A program made the translations under genes and the position numbers. A stretch of DNA of 64,000 nucleotides, from assembly GCF_003858645.1 (NCBI RefSeq), contig NZ_RQJP01000001.1:992001-1056000 (forward strand), in the 5' to 3' direction. The notes beneath the pieces are model-generated. The model was not told where the DNA came from and made no database searches. It saw nothing but the letters and a program-made list of their open reading frames with translations. This DNA comes from Larkinella knui. GTDB lineage: Bacteria; Bacteroidota; Bacteroidia; Cytophagales; Spirosomataceae. How positions within the stretch are numbered: position 1 is the first letter of the stretch; the number at the start of each line of letters is the position of its first letter. Below, piece by piece: positions 17,979 through 27,308 of this stretch.

Positions 17979-20330
17979 ATGCACGTTCGAGCTTTTATTT
18001 TCGCTATTCTAGCTGGCATGTTCACACACAATGGCCAGGCACAAATGTACACGCAGACCATTCGGGGCACGGTTGTCGACCAGAGTTTGCAAACCGCCCT
18101 GCCGGGTGCAACGGTCGTTATTTTAGATTCCAGCCCCTTGAAAGGAACTACGACCGAAGCCGACGGCTCCTTTCGGATGACGCAGATACCCGTCGGACGG
18201 CACAGTATAAAGATCACGAATCTGGGTTACAAAGAACTCATCCTGTCGAACATTCTGGTCGATGCGGGGAAGGAACTGGTCCTGAATGTGGCGCTTGAAG
18301 AGGCCATTGTCACGGTCAATGAAGTGACCGTCAGACCACAAATCGAGAAAGACAAACCGCTCAATGAGATGGCGGGCGTCAGCGCCCGGACCTTCTCGGT
18401 GGAAGAAACCCAGAAATTTGCGGCTGCCGTAAACGACCCGGCCCGGATGGCGACGGCCTACGCCGGGGTGGTCAGCGCCGATGACGGCAACAACCTCATT
18501 GTCATTCGCGGTAACTCGCCAACGGGTTTGCTCTGGCGGATGGAAGGGGTCGAAATTCCGAATCCCAACCACTTCGCCAACATGGGTTCTGCCGGGGGCG
18601 GTATTTCCATTCTGAGTGCCCAGTTGCTCACCAATTCGGACTTCATGACGGGAGCCTTTCCGGCCGAATACGGCAACGCCCTGTCCGGCGTATTCGATTT
18701 GCGGCTGCGAAAAGGCAACAACGCCCGGCGCGAACACACCGTTCAGGTGGGCGTTTTGGGAATCGACGTGGCCAGCGAAGGGCCTTTTTCCAAAAACTAC
18801 AAAGGGTCTTATCTTTTCAATTACCGGTATTCGACCCTGGGTTTGCTGTCAAAAATTGGGGTGAATATTGGCGGTGCGACCAATGTTTTTCAGGATTTAT
18901 CCTTCAATATGTATTTACCGGCGGGCAAAGCGGGCAATTTCACCGTGTTTGGTTTTGGCGGATTGAGCAACAGCGACGCCGATGCAAAGAAAGATTCGAC
19001 GAAATGGGAAAGCGAATATGAACGGCATAACGACCATTTTTTTGCGAAAACGGGTGCCGTTGGGGCCACCCATTCCATCAACCTCAGCAAAAAAGCGTTT
19101 CTGAAAACCGTTGCGCTCTTTTCGGGCTATCAGTCTGGTTATGAAAACGAATCGCTGGAATTCGGCTACGTGCCGCTGTTGCAAATGCGGGAATCCTATA
19201 GCGTCCGGAAACAGATCGCTTCCTCGACCCTCACGTATAAATTCAATCCCCGGCTCACCCTGCGGGCCGGTTTGACCGGTTCCATACTGGGTTTTAACCT
19301 CGAACGGAAGGAGCGGCTGGAAGAACAAAATGAACTCCGAACGCAGATTCAGACGAACGACCAAACCGCAACGGTTCAGGCCTATGGGCAATGGAATTAC
19401 CGCATGACGGAAAAACTGACCTTCAACGCCGGACTGCATTACCTGCGCCTGCTGCTGAACAATACGGATGCGGTGGAGCCCCGCGGATCAGTTCGCTGGG
19501 CCTTTGTGCCGGGCCATTCGGTCAGTTTGGGCTACGGGTTGCACAGTCAGATCCAGAATCTGGCGACGTATTTTGCCACCCAGCCGTCGGAAAACGGCGC
19601 TGCGACGAATCGGAATCTGGGCTTTACGCGTTCGCACCACCTGGTGCTGGCCTACGACTGGCTGCTCAATGATCACCTGCGCGTGAAAGCGGAAACGTAT
19701 TACCAGTCGTTGTTTAATATTCCCATCAGCGCCGACAAAAAAGACGCTTTTGCCCTCGTCAACAGCATCGACGGCCTGACCGTCGACCGGCTGGTGAACA
19801 AAGGCGTTGGCAAAAATTATGGCCTGGAATTGACGCTGGAGCAGTTTTTACACAACAACGTTTACTTTCTGCTGTCGTCGTCGCTCTATGATTCCCGCTA
19901 CCGCGGTTCGGACGGCATCTGGCGCGACACCCGGTTTAATGGAAAATACGCGTTCAGTTTTCAGGGCGGCAAGGAGTTTTTACTCGGCGAATCGGGCCGG
20001 AATGTCATTGGTCTGAACCTCAAACTGACGTATTACGGCGGCTATCGGACCACGCCGATCGACGTGGCCGAATCGATCCGGAAGCAGGAGACGGTGTATG
20101 TCGACAGTCAGTCGTATACGCAAAAGCTGCCCCATTATTTCCGCACCGATGTCCGCCTGAGCTGGAAACGCAACCGGCCCCATTCGACGCGCACCCTGTC
20201 GCTGGATCTTCAGAATGCCACCAACCGGCAAAACATTTTCGGCCAGTATTTCGAACCCCGAACCGGTTTGATCAAAACCAGTTACATGACGCCCTTGATT
20301 CCGGTTTTGAGTTACCGGGTGGCGTTTTAA
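17979..20330 (+). CDS. TonB-dependent receptor with carboxypeptidase-like N-terminal domain
   Basis: The 783-residue product has a signal peptide, a CarboxypepD_reg-like domain (about 25-110: IRGTVVDQSLQTALPGATVV, EADGSFRMTQIPVGRHSIKI), a plug domain (about 130-250: NLIVIRGNSPTGLLWRMEGV, ISILSAQLLTNSDFMTGAFP, AEYGNALSGVFDLRLRKGN) and a long strand-rich barrel. It ends YRVAF with a terminal Phe. It lacks the full SusC signature and has no SusD partner, so it is a general TonB receptor. It is single-gene, with a strong terminator right after its stop. The ligand is unknown. Confidence 0.9.
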   Translation: MHVRAFIFAILAGMFTHNGQAQMYTQTIRGTVVDQSLQTALPGATVVILDSSPLKGTTTEADGSFRMTQIPVGRHSIKITNLGYKELILSNILVDAGKELVLNVALEEAIVTVNEVTVRPQIEKDKPLNEMAGVSARTFSVEETQKFAAAVNDPARMATAYAGVVSADDGNNLIVIRGNSPTGLLWRMEGVEIPNPNHFANMGSAGGGISILSAQLLTNSDFMTGAFPAEYGNALSGVFDLRLRKGNNARREHTVQVGVLGIDVASEGPFSKNYKGSYLFNYRYSTLGLLSKIGVNIGGATNVFQDLSFNMYLPAGKAGNFTVFGFGGLSNSDADAKKDSTKWESEYERHNDHFFAKTGAVGATHSINLSKKAFLKTVALFSGYQSGYENESLEFGYVPLLQMRESYSVRKQIASSTLTYKFNPRLTLRAGLTGSILGFNLERKERLEEQNELRTQIQTNDQTATVQAYGQWNYRMTEKLTFNAGLHYLRLLLNNTDAVEPRGSVRWAFVPGHSVSLGYGLHSQIQNLATYFATQPSENGAATNRNLGFTRSHHLVLAYDWLLNDHLRVKAETYYQSLFNIPISADKKDAFALVNSIDGLTVDRLVNKGVGKNYGLELTLEQFLHNNVYFLLSSSLYDSRYRGSDGIWRDTRFNGKYAFSFQGGKEFLLGESGRNVIGLNLKLTYYGGYRTTPIDVAESIRKQETVYVDSQSYTQKLPHYFRTDVRLSWKRNRPHSTRTLSLDLQNATNRQNIFGQYFEPRTGLIKTSYMTPLIPVLSYRVAF

Positions 20331-20344
20331 AAAATAGAACATCA

Positions 20345-20382
20345 AAAAACGGTCGGCAAGGTGGGAATTGTCGACCGTTTTT
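20345..20382 (+). terminator. Rho-independent terminator after the TonB receptor
   Basis: An 11-bp perfect stem (20345-20355 with 20372-20382, core CGGTCG/CGACCG) has flanking A and T runs on either side and a 16-base loop, 15 bases after the receptor stop codon. The A tract on the other side would allow it to work in both directions. Confidence 0.8.
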
Positions 20383-20421
20383 GTTTGGTTTGGAGAATTG
20401 CATATTAACCAGTTTCAGGGC

Positions 20422-21507
20422 ATGACCGAATCAAGTAAAAATTTCCTTTATACCTACCTCAACAATGCCTCTCCCACGGGCTTCGAGTCGTCGGGACAGC
20501 AGATTTGGCTGGATTACCTCAAGCCGTATATTGATGACTATATCATCGATACGTATGGCACCGTCGTTGGCGTTATTAACGGCGCTACTTCGGCCGATCA
20601 GGAACCTTACAAAGTCGTTATCGAGGCCCATTCCGACGAAATTTCGTGGTTTGTCAATTTTATTTCCGACGACGGCTACATCTACGTCCGGCGCAACGGC
20701 GGTTCCGATGCGCTGATTGCGCCGTCGATGCGGGTCAATCTGCACACGGCGAACGGGCCGGTGCTGGGTGTATTCGGTTGGCCGGCTATTCACGTTCGGG
20801 ATCTGGCAAAGGATGCGGCTCCGAAAGTGACGGATCTGTTCATCGATGTGGGTGCACTGACGAAGGACGAGGTACTGGCAATGGGCATTCACGTCGGGAC
20901 GGTCTGCACCTTCTCAGAAGGCTTGTTCGAACTTAACAACCGGTACTACGTTGGGCGGGCGCTCGACAACCGGATGGGCGGTTTTATGATTGCCGAAGTG
21001 GCCCGGCAACTGAAAGAAAACGGCGTACAACTGCCTTTTACGCTGTACATTGTGAATGCGGTGCAGGAAGAAATTGGTCTGCGCGGAGCCGAAATGATTG
21101 CCCGGCGACTGAAGCCCGATCTGGCCATTATCACCGACGTAACGCACGATACACAGTCGCCTAAATACGACAAAAAGGAGCAGGGCGACCTCAAAGCCGG
21201 TGGTGGTCCGGTGATTTGTTACGGCCCGGCGGTACAGAATAAGGTTCGGGATTTTATCATTCAGGTGGCGAATGAAAAGGAAATTACATTCCAGCGCCAG
21301 GCCGTCAGCAGGTCGACCGGTACGGATACCGACTCCTTTGCGTATGCGTCGGAAGGCAGCGCATCGGCCCTGATCTCGTTGCCGCTCAAGTACATGCACA
21401 CGACGGTTGAAACCGTGCATATGGATGATGTTCAGGCGGTTATCAAACTGATTTACGAAACCTTGCTGGCGGTAAAAGGAAATGAAGATTTCCGGTATTT
21501 GAAATAA
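20422..21507 (+). CDS. M42 family metallo-aminopeptidase
   Basis: From the ATG at 20422 the product has 361 residues. It carries the M42 metal ligands in order: EAHSDEIS (His about 70), VGRALDNRMGG (Asp about 182), VQEEIGLRG (Glu pair about 216-217, catalytic base and ligand), ITDVTHD (Asp about 239) and a late His in YMHTTVETVH. M42 enzymes are large cytosolic dodecamers that trim peptides with two metal ions per site. Extending to a TTG at 20368 would run back into the terminator hairpin, so that start is rejected. Confidence 0.93.
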   Translation: MTESSKNFLYTYLNNASPTGFESSGQQIWLDYLKPYIDDYIIDTYGTVVGVINGATSADQEPYKVVIEAHSDEISWFVNFISDDGYIYVRRNGGSDALIAPSMRVNLHTANGPVLGVFGWPAIHVRDLAKDAAPKVTDLFIDVGALTKDEVLAMGIHVGTVCTFSEGLFELNNRYYVGRALDNRMGGFMIAEVARQLKENGVQLPFTLYIVNAVQEEIGLRGAEMIARRLKPDLAIITDVTHDTQSPKYDKKEQGDLKAGGGPVICYGPAVQNKVRDFIIQVANEKEITFQRQAVSRSTGTDTDSFAYASEGSASALISLPLKYMHTTVETVHMDDVQAVIKLIYETLLAVKGNEDFRYLK

Positions 21508-21513
21508 GGTTTT

Positions 21514-21616
21514 GATGGGAACACGGATTGAACGGATGAAGCGGATCAAAACGGATTTAACAGAGAATAAAAAATCAGTTTGAATCCGCATCATCCGTTC
21601 AATCCGTGTTCCCATC
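21514..21616. repeat. Perfect 26-base inverted repeat
   Basis: Arms 21514-21539 and 21591-21616 are exact reverse complements; pairing continues inward to about 34 bases with two mismatches. The theme is GGGAACACGGATTGAACGG. A diverged copy with the same theme lies at 27204-27287. It sits between the M42 peptidase and the helical-repeat gene and would be transcribed as a long hairpin. Confidence 0.85.
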
Positions 21617-21637
21617 CCAAATTTAGACGGCCGGAAA

Positions 21638-22264
21638 ATGTATGACATGACACCCAAAGAGCTGTATTTCGCCAACGGCGGACAGACTCTGTATATTTAT
21701 AAAGACGGTTTTGGCGATCAATACAAGGCGACCCCGGCGGAAGAAGCAGAGTGGCGGAAAGAGCTGATCGAACGGGAATGGCAGCGTCTGGATACAGAAA
21801 CTAATTCGGTGGTCCTGAAGATGTTGATCGATAACCTGAAGTATCACGCAGCAGACGACCTGGTGCCGGGCTTACTTCAGAAACTGGAGGAAGTTTCGCC
21901 CGAAAAGCGGGTCGTTATTGCGGGCTGTTTGTGGAAAATAAATAAGTATAAAAAAAGTGTTTCCATTATTCTGGACGCTTTAAAAGAGCACCGAAAAGAC
22001 GTTATCAATACCGTGTTTTCAACATTTCAGGATATGGCCGGTGAGAAAGAAACCGCCCTTTTTCTACTTTCCTGTCTGGAAGGCGATGATGCCGTTTTGC
22101 ATAACAAAGCGCATACGACACTTACGATGTGGGGCTATATGGGCATACCGGAATTGCGCGATGAATCGCTAGATAAGGCGTTAAGCCTGGAAAGTAAAAC
22201 GGATCATCCGACGGTTTTTCAGAACGCTCTGAAGACGGTAAAACGTATTTTAAAAATTCGTTAA
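21638..22264 (+). CDS. HEAT-like helical repeat protein of unknown function
   Basis: The 208-residue protein lacks a signal peptide and is almost all helical by composition, with repeating patterns (NSVVLKMLIDNLKYHAADDL, PEKRVVIAGCLWKINKYKKS, HRKDVINTVFSTFQDM) that resemble HEAT or armadillo repeats. Such repeats bind proteins; no catalytic motif is visible. It starts with ATG at 21638 soon after the long inverted repeat and ends convergently with the DUF1501 gene, overlapping it by 4 bases. Confidence 0.7.
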   Translation: MYDMTPKELYFANGGQTLYIYKDGFGDQYKATPAEEAEWRKELIEREWQRLDTETNSVVLKMLIDNLKYHAADDLVPGLLQKLEEVSPEKRVVIAGCLWKINKYKKSVSIILDALKEHRKDVINTVFSTFQDMAGEKETALFLLSCLEGDDAVLHNKAHTTLTMWGYMGIPELRDESLDKALSLESKTDHPTVFQNALKTVKRILKIR

Positions 22265-23694
22265 GCCAGGATGGGTTTGACCACTTTTCCCGCCACATCG
22301 GTCAGCCGATAGCGACGGCCCTGAAATTTATACACCAGTTTTTCGTGGTCGAGGCCCAGCAGATGCAAAATCGTAGCCTGCAAATCATGAACGTGAACCG
22401 GTTCTTTGACGATGTTGTAACTAAAATCGTCGGTTTGGCCGTACGTCATTCCCTTTTTAATACCGCCCCCCGTCATCCAGACCGTAAAGCATCGTGGGTG
22501 GTGGTCGCGGCCGTAATTGTCTTTCGTTAGCTTGCCCTGCGAGTAATTTGTCCGGCCAAATTCACCGCCGAAAATCACCAGGGTATCATCCAGTAAACCC
22601 CGCTGTTTCAGGTCCTTAATCAGGGCCGTCGTCGGCTGATCGACCGAATCGGTCATGATTTTGATGTCCTTCGGTAAATTACCGTGCTGGTCCCAACCCT
22701 GATGATACAACTGAATAAACCGCACGTCTTTCTCGGCTAATTTGCGGGCCAGCAGGCAGTTGGCGGCATAGGTGCCCGGTTTTCGGCTTTCGGGGCCATA
22801 TAGGTCGAAGATGTAATCCGGTTCCCTGGAAAGATCAAGCGTTTCGGGCACCGACGTCTGCATCCGGTACGCCATTTCATACTGCTGCATCCGGCTGTTG
22901 ATTTCGGGATCGAGTACGTGCTTGTACTGATCCTCGCTCATTTTCGCCAGGTAGTTCAACATCGACCGCCGGGAGGTTTTGTCGACGCCATCGGGATTGT
23001 TGAGGTAAAAAATCGGATCGGGACCCGACCGAAACACCACGCCCTGGTGCGTCGACGGAATAAAACCGTTGCTCCATAATTTGGCATACAGCGGCTGGTC
23101 TCCGCTTCGCGCCCGCGAGAGCAGCACGACGAAAGCGGGCATGTTCTTGTTTTCCGACCCCAGTCCGTAACTCACCCACGAACCCATCGACGGACGTCCG
23201 CCAATCTGGTTGCCCGTTTGAATAAAGGTCACGGCAGGGTCGTGGTTGATGTGTTCGGTGTGCATGGATTTGATAAAACACAGGTCATCCACCATGGTCG
23301 AATGATGCGGTAGCAGTTCGCTGACCCACGCCCGGCTTTTTCCATACTGCGCAAATTTGTAGACCGATGCCGCCAGCGGAAAGGAACTTTGGGTGGCCGA
23401 CATGCCCGTCAGCCGTTGGCCCTGACGAACCGATTCGGGCAGGTTTTGCCCCCACATCTGTTCGAGTTTGGGTTTGTAGTCGAAGGTTTCCAGTTGCGAC
23501 GGTGCTCCGCTTTGCAGGAGGTAAATGACGCGCTTTATTTTGGCCGGAAAATGCGGCAAATCCAGCCCACCGGCCACCGCGTTCTGCGGCAACAGGGAAG
23601 AAAGAGCCGCTGCTCCCAGTCCCAAACCGCTGCTTCGCAGGAAGGTACGGCGGCTCATCTCATCGTGGACGCGGTCTTGCAAATCGTTGGTCAT
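22261..23694 (-). CDS. DUF1501 protein (Tat-exported, sulfatase-like fold)
   Basis: From the ATG at 23694 the product has 477 residues. It starts with a Tat motif (MSRRTFLRSSGLGLGAAALS) and contains DUF1501 blocks: VIYLLQSGAPSQLETFDYKP, HTEHINHDPAVTFIQTG, GRPSMGSWVSYGLGS, IFGGEFGRTN and NYGRDHHPRCFTVWMTGGGI, with the His/Asp/Asn residues of the alkaline phosphatase-like fold. The family is abundant in Planctomycetes, always near DUF1549/DUF1553 proteins as here. Its start lies two bases after the stop of the DUF1553 gene. The frame is open a further 375 bases upstream, but that is shadow sequence. The substrate is unknown; polysaccharide-related roles have been proposed for the family. Confidence 0.92.
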   Translation of the reverse strand: MTNDLQDRVHDEMSRRTFLRSSGLGLGAAALSSLLPQNAVAGGLDLPHFPAKIKRVIYLLQSGAPSQLETFDYKPKLEQMWGQNLPESVRQGQRLTGMSATQSSFPLAASVYKFAQYGKSRAWVSELLPHHSTMVDDLCFIKSMHTEHINHDPAVTFIQTGNQIGGRPSMGSWVSYGLGSENKNMPAFVVLLSRARSGDQPLYAKLWSNGFIPSTHQGVVFRSGPDPIFYLNNPDGVDKTSRRSMLNYLAKMSEDQYKHVLDPEINSRMQQYEMAYRMQTSVPETLDLSREPDYIFDLYGPESRKPGTYAANCLLARKLAEKDVRFIQLYHQGWDQHGNLPKDIKIMTDSVDQPTTALIKDLKQRGLLDDTLVIFGGEFGRTNYSQGKLTKDNYGRDHHPRCFTVWMTGGGIKKGMTYGQTDDFSYNIVKEPVHVHDLQATILHLLGLDHEKLVYKFQGRRYRLTDVAGKVVKPILA

Positions 23695-23696
23695 GG

Positions 23697-26600
23697 CTAT
23701 CGTTTGATGGTCGCTTCGTCGTAATTCAAAATGGTATTCGCCACAATCGTGTAAGCCGCCAACTCGGGGCCGTTCAACGTGCGGTCGCGGGCAAATTCGC
23801 CGGTTTTGAGTAAGGCTTCGGCCCGTTCCGGCGATTTGGCAAACCCCTGCAAAGCTTCGGCGTAAAATTCCTTCATCAAGGCCAACTCCCGTTCCCGTGG
23901 GTTGCGGGACACGATGGCCTGAAAAAAATACCGGATTCGTTCGTTTTGGTTGGGTTTTGCCCGCATCGTTCGCTGCGCCAAAACCCGGGCGGCTTCCACA
24001 AATTGCGGATCGTTGAGTGTGACCAGCGCTTGCAAAGGCGTGGCGGTTTTTTGCCGCCTGACCGTACATAGGCTCCGGTCCGGCGAATCGAAATTCAGCA
24101 TCATCGGCGGTGGACTCGTTCGCTTCCAGATCGTGTACATGCTGCGCCGGTACAAACTATCGCCGTGTTGCTGGCGGTAACTGATGGTGTTGCGGGTTGC
24201 CAATGCTTCCCAGATACCGGCGGGCTGATACGGATAAACGCTCGGTCCGCCGATTTGACGGACCAGCAAGCCACTGGCCGCCAGTGCATTGTCGCGGACC
24301 TGTTCGGCAGACAGCCGGTAACTGCTGCCTCTGGCCAGCCACTTGTTATCGGGATCGCGCTCAATTTCGGCCGCCGTTGCTTTGGACGATTGCTGGTAGG
24401 TGGCCGACATCACCATTCGTTTTATGAACCGCTTGGTATCCCAGTTTTCCCGGCGAAACTGAACCGCCAGCCAGTCCAGCAATTCGGGGTGGGACGGCAA
24501 ATCACCCTGACTCCCGAAATCTTCCTGCGTTTTGACAATGCCGTTGCCGAAGTAGTTCTGCCAGAGCCGGTTGACCATCACCCGGGCGAAAAGCGGGTGG
24601 TCTTCGGCCAGCAGCCATTGCGCCAGTCCCAGCCGGTTTTGCGGATAATCGGCGGGCAGTTTTCCCAGTCGGAGAGGTGTTTGGGCAGAAACCGCTGGTC
24701 CGGGCGCATCGTAGACGCCCCGGTTTAGAATGAAACTTTTCCGCTGCTGATCGGCGGGCAGCTCCTGCATCGTCATCACTTCGGGAATATCAGACACAAT
24801 CGCCACTTCCTGGCCCCGAATGGCGGACAATTGCCGGTTCGTCTGGGCGAAGGTCGAATCGGCCGTGAGCATGTAATGTTCAAGGAGGTTTTGGCGTTGC
24901 CCGGCGGTTCGCCGGGCGGGCGGTAGTTGCAGCAGGTCGGCAACGGGATTGGGCGAACCCGCCAGTTCTTTTACTTCCAGAGTAGAAAGCCGCCGGTTGT
25001 AAATCCGGAGTTCGTCGACGCTGAAATCGTGCAGGGTTTTCTCACGGGCGTCATTTCCCAACTCAAAACCGCCAAACTTGGCTGGTTTGTTGGAATTGAA
25101 TTCGCCGTGCAGCAAGCCTTTTGTCAGGTGGTCGGTGATGATGTTCATCCGGGCCATCCGCCCATCGACAAACAGCCGAACCCCGGCGGCTTTGGCTCCA
25201 CCGTCGTACGTCAGGGTCAGGTTTTGCCAGCGGTTCAAACCCAGTTTTTCGGTCGTCCGCAGTTCGATACAGTTGGCGGGCCAGACGTAACTCAGCAAAA
25301 CCGTCAGCGTTTGATCCGGATTCAGTTTGACCGAATACCCGCGATAGCCTTCGTTTTCGTAGTTGGTTCGTCGGAAAATGGCACCTTCGACCCCGCTTTT
25401 GGCCGGATTAACCCACAGGCTGATGGAAAATTCCTGGTTGCGTTCAAAGTTGAGCCCTTTGCCGAAACGTTTCGGATTTTCCACGATCTTTCCATTCACC
25501 CGGTCATATTTCTCCGATAAAATACCGATGCCACACCCCCCCTGCAACGCTAGAGCCTGCCCGATTTTTCCCGGTGTTGACAGTGGTTTTCGTTCTTTAT
25601 CCCCGCTGATAAAAGCTGTGTAGGAAGCATCAGCCCGATTTTCGTACGTGTCATTCACCTCTGCATCCAGCGGCAAATGCACCAGCAGACCCTGATTCAG
25701 CGTGGATGCGGTGGAGGGATGCGTGGTCCAGTCGGCAAAAGGCTTTTCGTAAAGCGTTGGCTGTAAGCGGGTTTCCAGCCGCTGGATTTTTGTCCGGATG
25801 AATTTTAGCGTTTGCTCGGTCTGGGCCGAGGGCAGCATCACCGTCGGGCAGGCTTCTCCGTTGTGCGTAATCTGTCCGGTTTCCTTGTTCTGGTTGAAAA
25901 ATGCAAACAGCGAATAGTAATCTTTCTGACTGATCGGATCATATTTATGGTCGTGGCAGCGGGCACATTCCATCGTCAGGCCCAGAAAGGCTTTGCCAAA
26001 CGTGTTGGCGCGGTCGGCAACGTATTCGATGCGGTATTCTTCGGGCACAATGCCGTTTTCGCCACTTTGCGAATGCAGCCGGTTAAAAGCGGTCGCCAGT
26101 TCCCGTTCCCGTTGAACAGCCGGGTTTGGCACTTTCGGCAGCAGATCCCCGGCAATCTGCAACTTCACAAACTGGTCGAACGGCAGGTTCTGATTGAACG
26201 ATTTGATGACCCAGTCACGGTACGGAAACGCGTTGCGCATCGGATCGTCCTGGTAGCCCTGCGAGTCGGCAAACCGGGCCAGATCCAGCCAGCTAACAGC
26301 CTGCTGTTCCCCATAATGCGGAGACGCCAGCAGTTTGTCGACCACCTGTTCGTAGGCATTCGGAGCGGTATTTTTTTCGAACGATTTCACTTCGGCGGGC
26401 GTAGGAGGGAGGCCCGTCAGGTCCAGATAAATCCGGCGGAGTAAGGTGGCTTTTTCCGCTTTGGGCGACGGTTTTAGCCCCAATTCCTTCATTTTTGTCA
26501 GCGTAAACTGATCGATCTCGTTGTGAACCCACGCGGTTTCTTCGTCGGAGGTAAGACCCCAGCGGGCCAGAAAACTGCCGCCCACCCTGGGCACCGCCGG

Positions 26601-27041
26601 TTGTTCGATTTTTGTCAACGACCAGTGTTCCTTATATTCCGCGCCCTGGTCGATCCACTTGATGAGCATGGCTTTTTCCTCCGCGGTCAACGTCAGATTC
26701 GACTTGGGGGTAGGCATGACTTCCTCCGGATCGTGGCTCAGAATGCGTTTCACCAGCTCACTTTTTCCGGTATTGCCGGGCACAATGGCACGCCGTCCTT
26801 CCTTGTTTTCCTGCGTTGCGCCTTCGAAATTCGCCAGTTGCAACCCGGCTTCGATTTTGGCCTTGTCGGGTCCGTGGCATTTGAAACACCGGTCGGAGAT
26901 GATGGGTTTGACGTGCAGGTTGTAATCCACCGTTCCCGGCGTTTTTTCCAGCGCCAACGCGACATCCTCAGGCAACTGGGACGACTGGCAGCCTGCCAAA
27001 CCCAACGCCACGAGTATCCCTAAAAGTCCAATCGTTTTCAT
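23697..27041 (-). CDS. PSCyt1/DUF1549/LamG/DUF1553 lipoprotein with c-type heme motifs
   Basis: This 1114-residue lipoprotein (LGLAGC) begins with a planctomycete-type cytochrome c domain (about 40-130, CFKCH motif), then DUF1549 (about 170-400, with ATLLRRIYLDLTGLPPTPAE and a second CARCH motif), a LamG/concanavalin-like domain (about 450-650, FSISLWVNPAKSGVEGAIFR, GLLHGEFNSNKPAKFGGFEL), and DUF1553 (about 790-1090, ARVMVNRLWQNYFG, TPLQALVTLNDPQF). Two CxxCH sites imply covalent heme outside the cytoplasm. It forms a two-gene unit with the DUF1501 gene. The pair is typical of Planctomycetes and scattered in Bacteroidota, which may reflect transfer. Confidence 0.94.
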   Translation of the reverse strand: MKTIGLLGILVALGLAGCQSSQLPEDVALALEKTPGTVDYNLHVKPIISDRCFKCHGPDKAKIEAGLQLANFEGATQENKEGRRAIVPGNTGKSELVKRILSHDPEEVMPTPKSNLTLTAEEKAMLIKWIDQGAEYKEHWSLTKIEQPAVPRVGGSFLARWGLTSDEETAWVHNEIDQFTLTKMKELGLKPSPKAEKATLLRRIYLDLTGLPPTPAEVKSFEKNTAPNAYEQVVDKLLASPHYGEQQAVSWLDLARFADSQGYQDDPMRNAFPYRDWVIKSFNQNLPFDQFVKLQIAGDLLPKVPNPAVQRERELATAFNRLHSQSGENGIVPEEYRIEYVADRANTFGKAFLGLTMECARCHDHKYDPISQKDYYSLFAFFNQNKETGQITHNGEACPTVMLPSAQTEQTLKFIRTKIQRLETRLQPTLYEKPFADWTTHPSTASTLNQGLLVHLPLDAEVNDTYENRADASYTAFISGDKERKPLSTPGKIGQALALQGGCGIGILSEKYDRVNGKIVENPKRFGKGLNFERNQEFSISLWVNPAKSGVEGAIFRRTNYENEGYRGYSVKLNPDQTLTVLLSYVWPANCIELRTTEKLGLNRWQNLTLTYDGGAKAAGVRLFVDGRMARMNIITDHLTKGLLHGEFNSNKPAKFGGFELGNDAREKTLHDFSVDELRIYNRRLSTLEVKELAGSPNPVADLLQLPPARRTAGQRQNLLEHYMLTADSTFAQTNRQLSAIRGQEVAIVSDIPEVMTMQELPADQQRKSFILNRGVYDAPGPAVSAQTPLRLGKLPADYPQNRLGLAQWLLAEDHPLFARVMVNRLWQNYFGNGIVKTQEDFGSQGDLPSHPELLDWLAVQFRRENWDTKRFIKRMVMSATYQQSSKATAAEIERDPDNKWLARGSSYRLSAEQVRDNALAASGLLVRQIGGPSVYPYQPAGIWEALATRNTISYRQQHGDSLYRRSMYTIWKRTSPPPMMLNFDSPDRSLCTVRRQKTATPLQALVTLNDPQFVEAARVLAQRTMRAKPNQNERIRYFFQAIVSRNPRERELALMKEFYAEALQGFAKSPERAEALLKTGEFARDRTLNGPELAAYTIVANTILNYDEATIKR

Positions 27042-27203
27042 GCCTGAAAGAGTGAATCACAGCCTTTGATTCGTTAACAAACCGGTTTCCTGCGAAGCCG
27101 AAGTTATTATACTAAGTTGTGTTCAATCCATAAAGGAAGATTGACCTAAATGCTACTTCTTTAAGCCTAGGTAAAAGCCTAAACAAAAGGTCAAAAGTTG
27201 AAT

Positions 27204-27287
27204 AGGAACACGGATTGAACGGGTTTAAACAGATAAAAACTGATTTATCCGTGTAAATCCGTTCAATCCGCTCAATCTGTGTTCCCA
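27204..27287. repeat. Diverged inverted repeat of the GGGAACACGGATTGAACGG family
   Basis: The left arm (27204-27222) and right arm (about 27268-27287) contain the same word family as the element at 21514-21616, with a few mismatches; an extra copy of the inner word TCCGTTCAATCC is inserted on the right. It lies between the start of the DUF1553 gene and the end of the barrel gene. Confidence 0.7.
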
Positions 27288-27308
27288 TCCTGGATAATTG
27301 AAAAGGGC

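Noticed and set aside
23695-24069. N-terminal extension of the DUF1501 reading frame
   Set aside because: It lies in a different frame within the DUF1553 gene, with shadow-like composition; the Tat signal begins right after the ATG at 23694.
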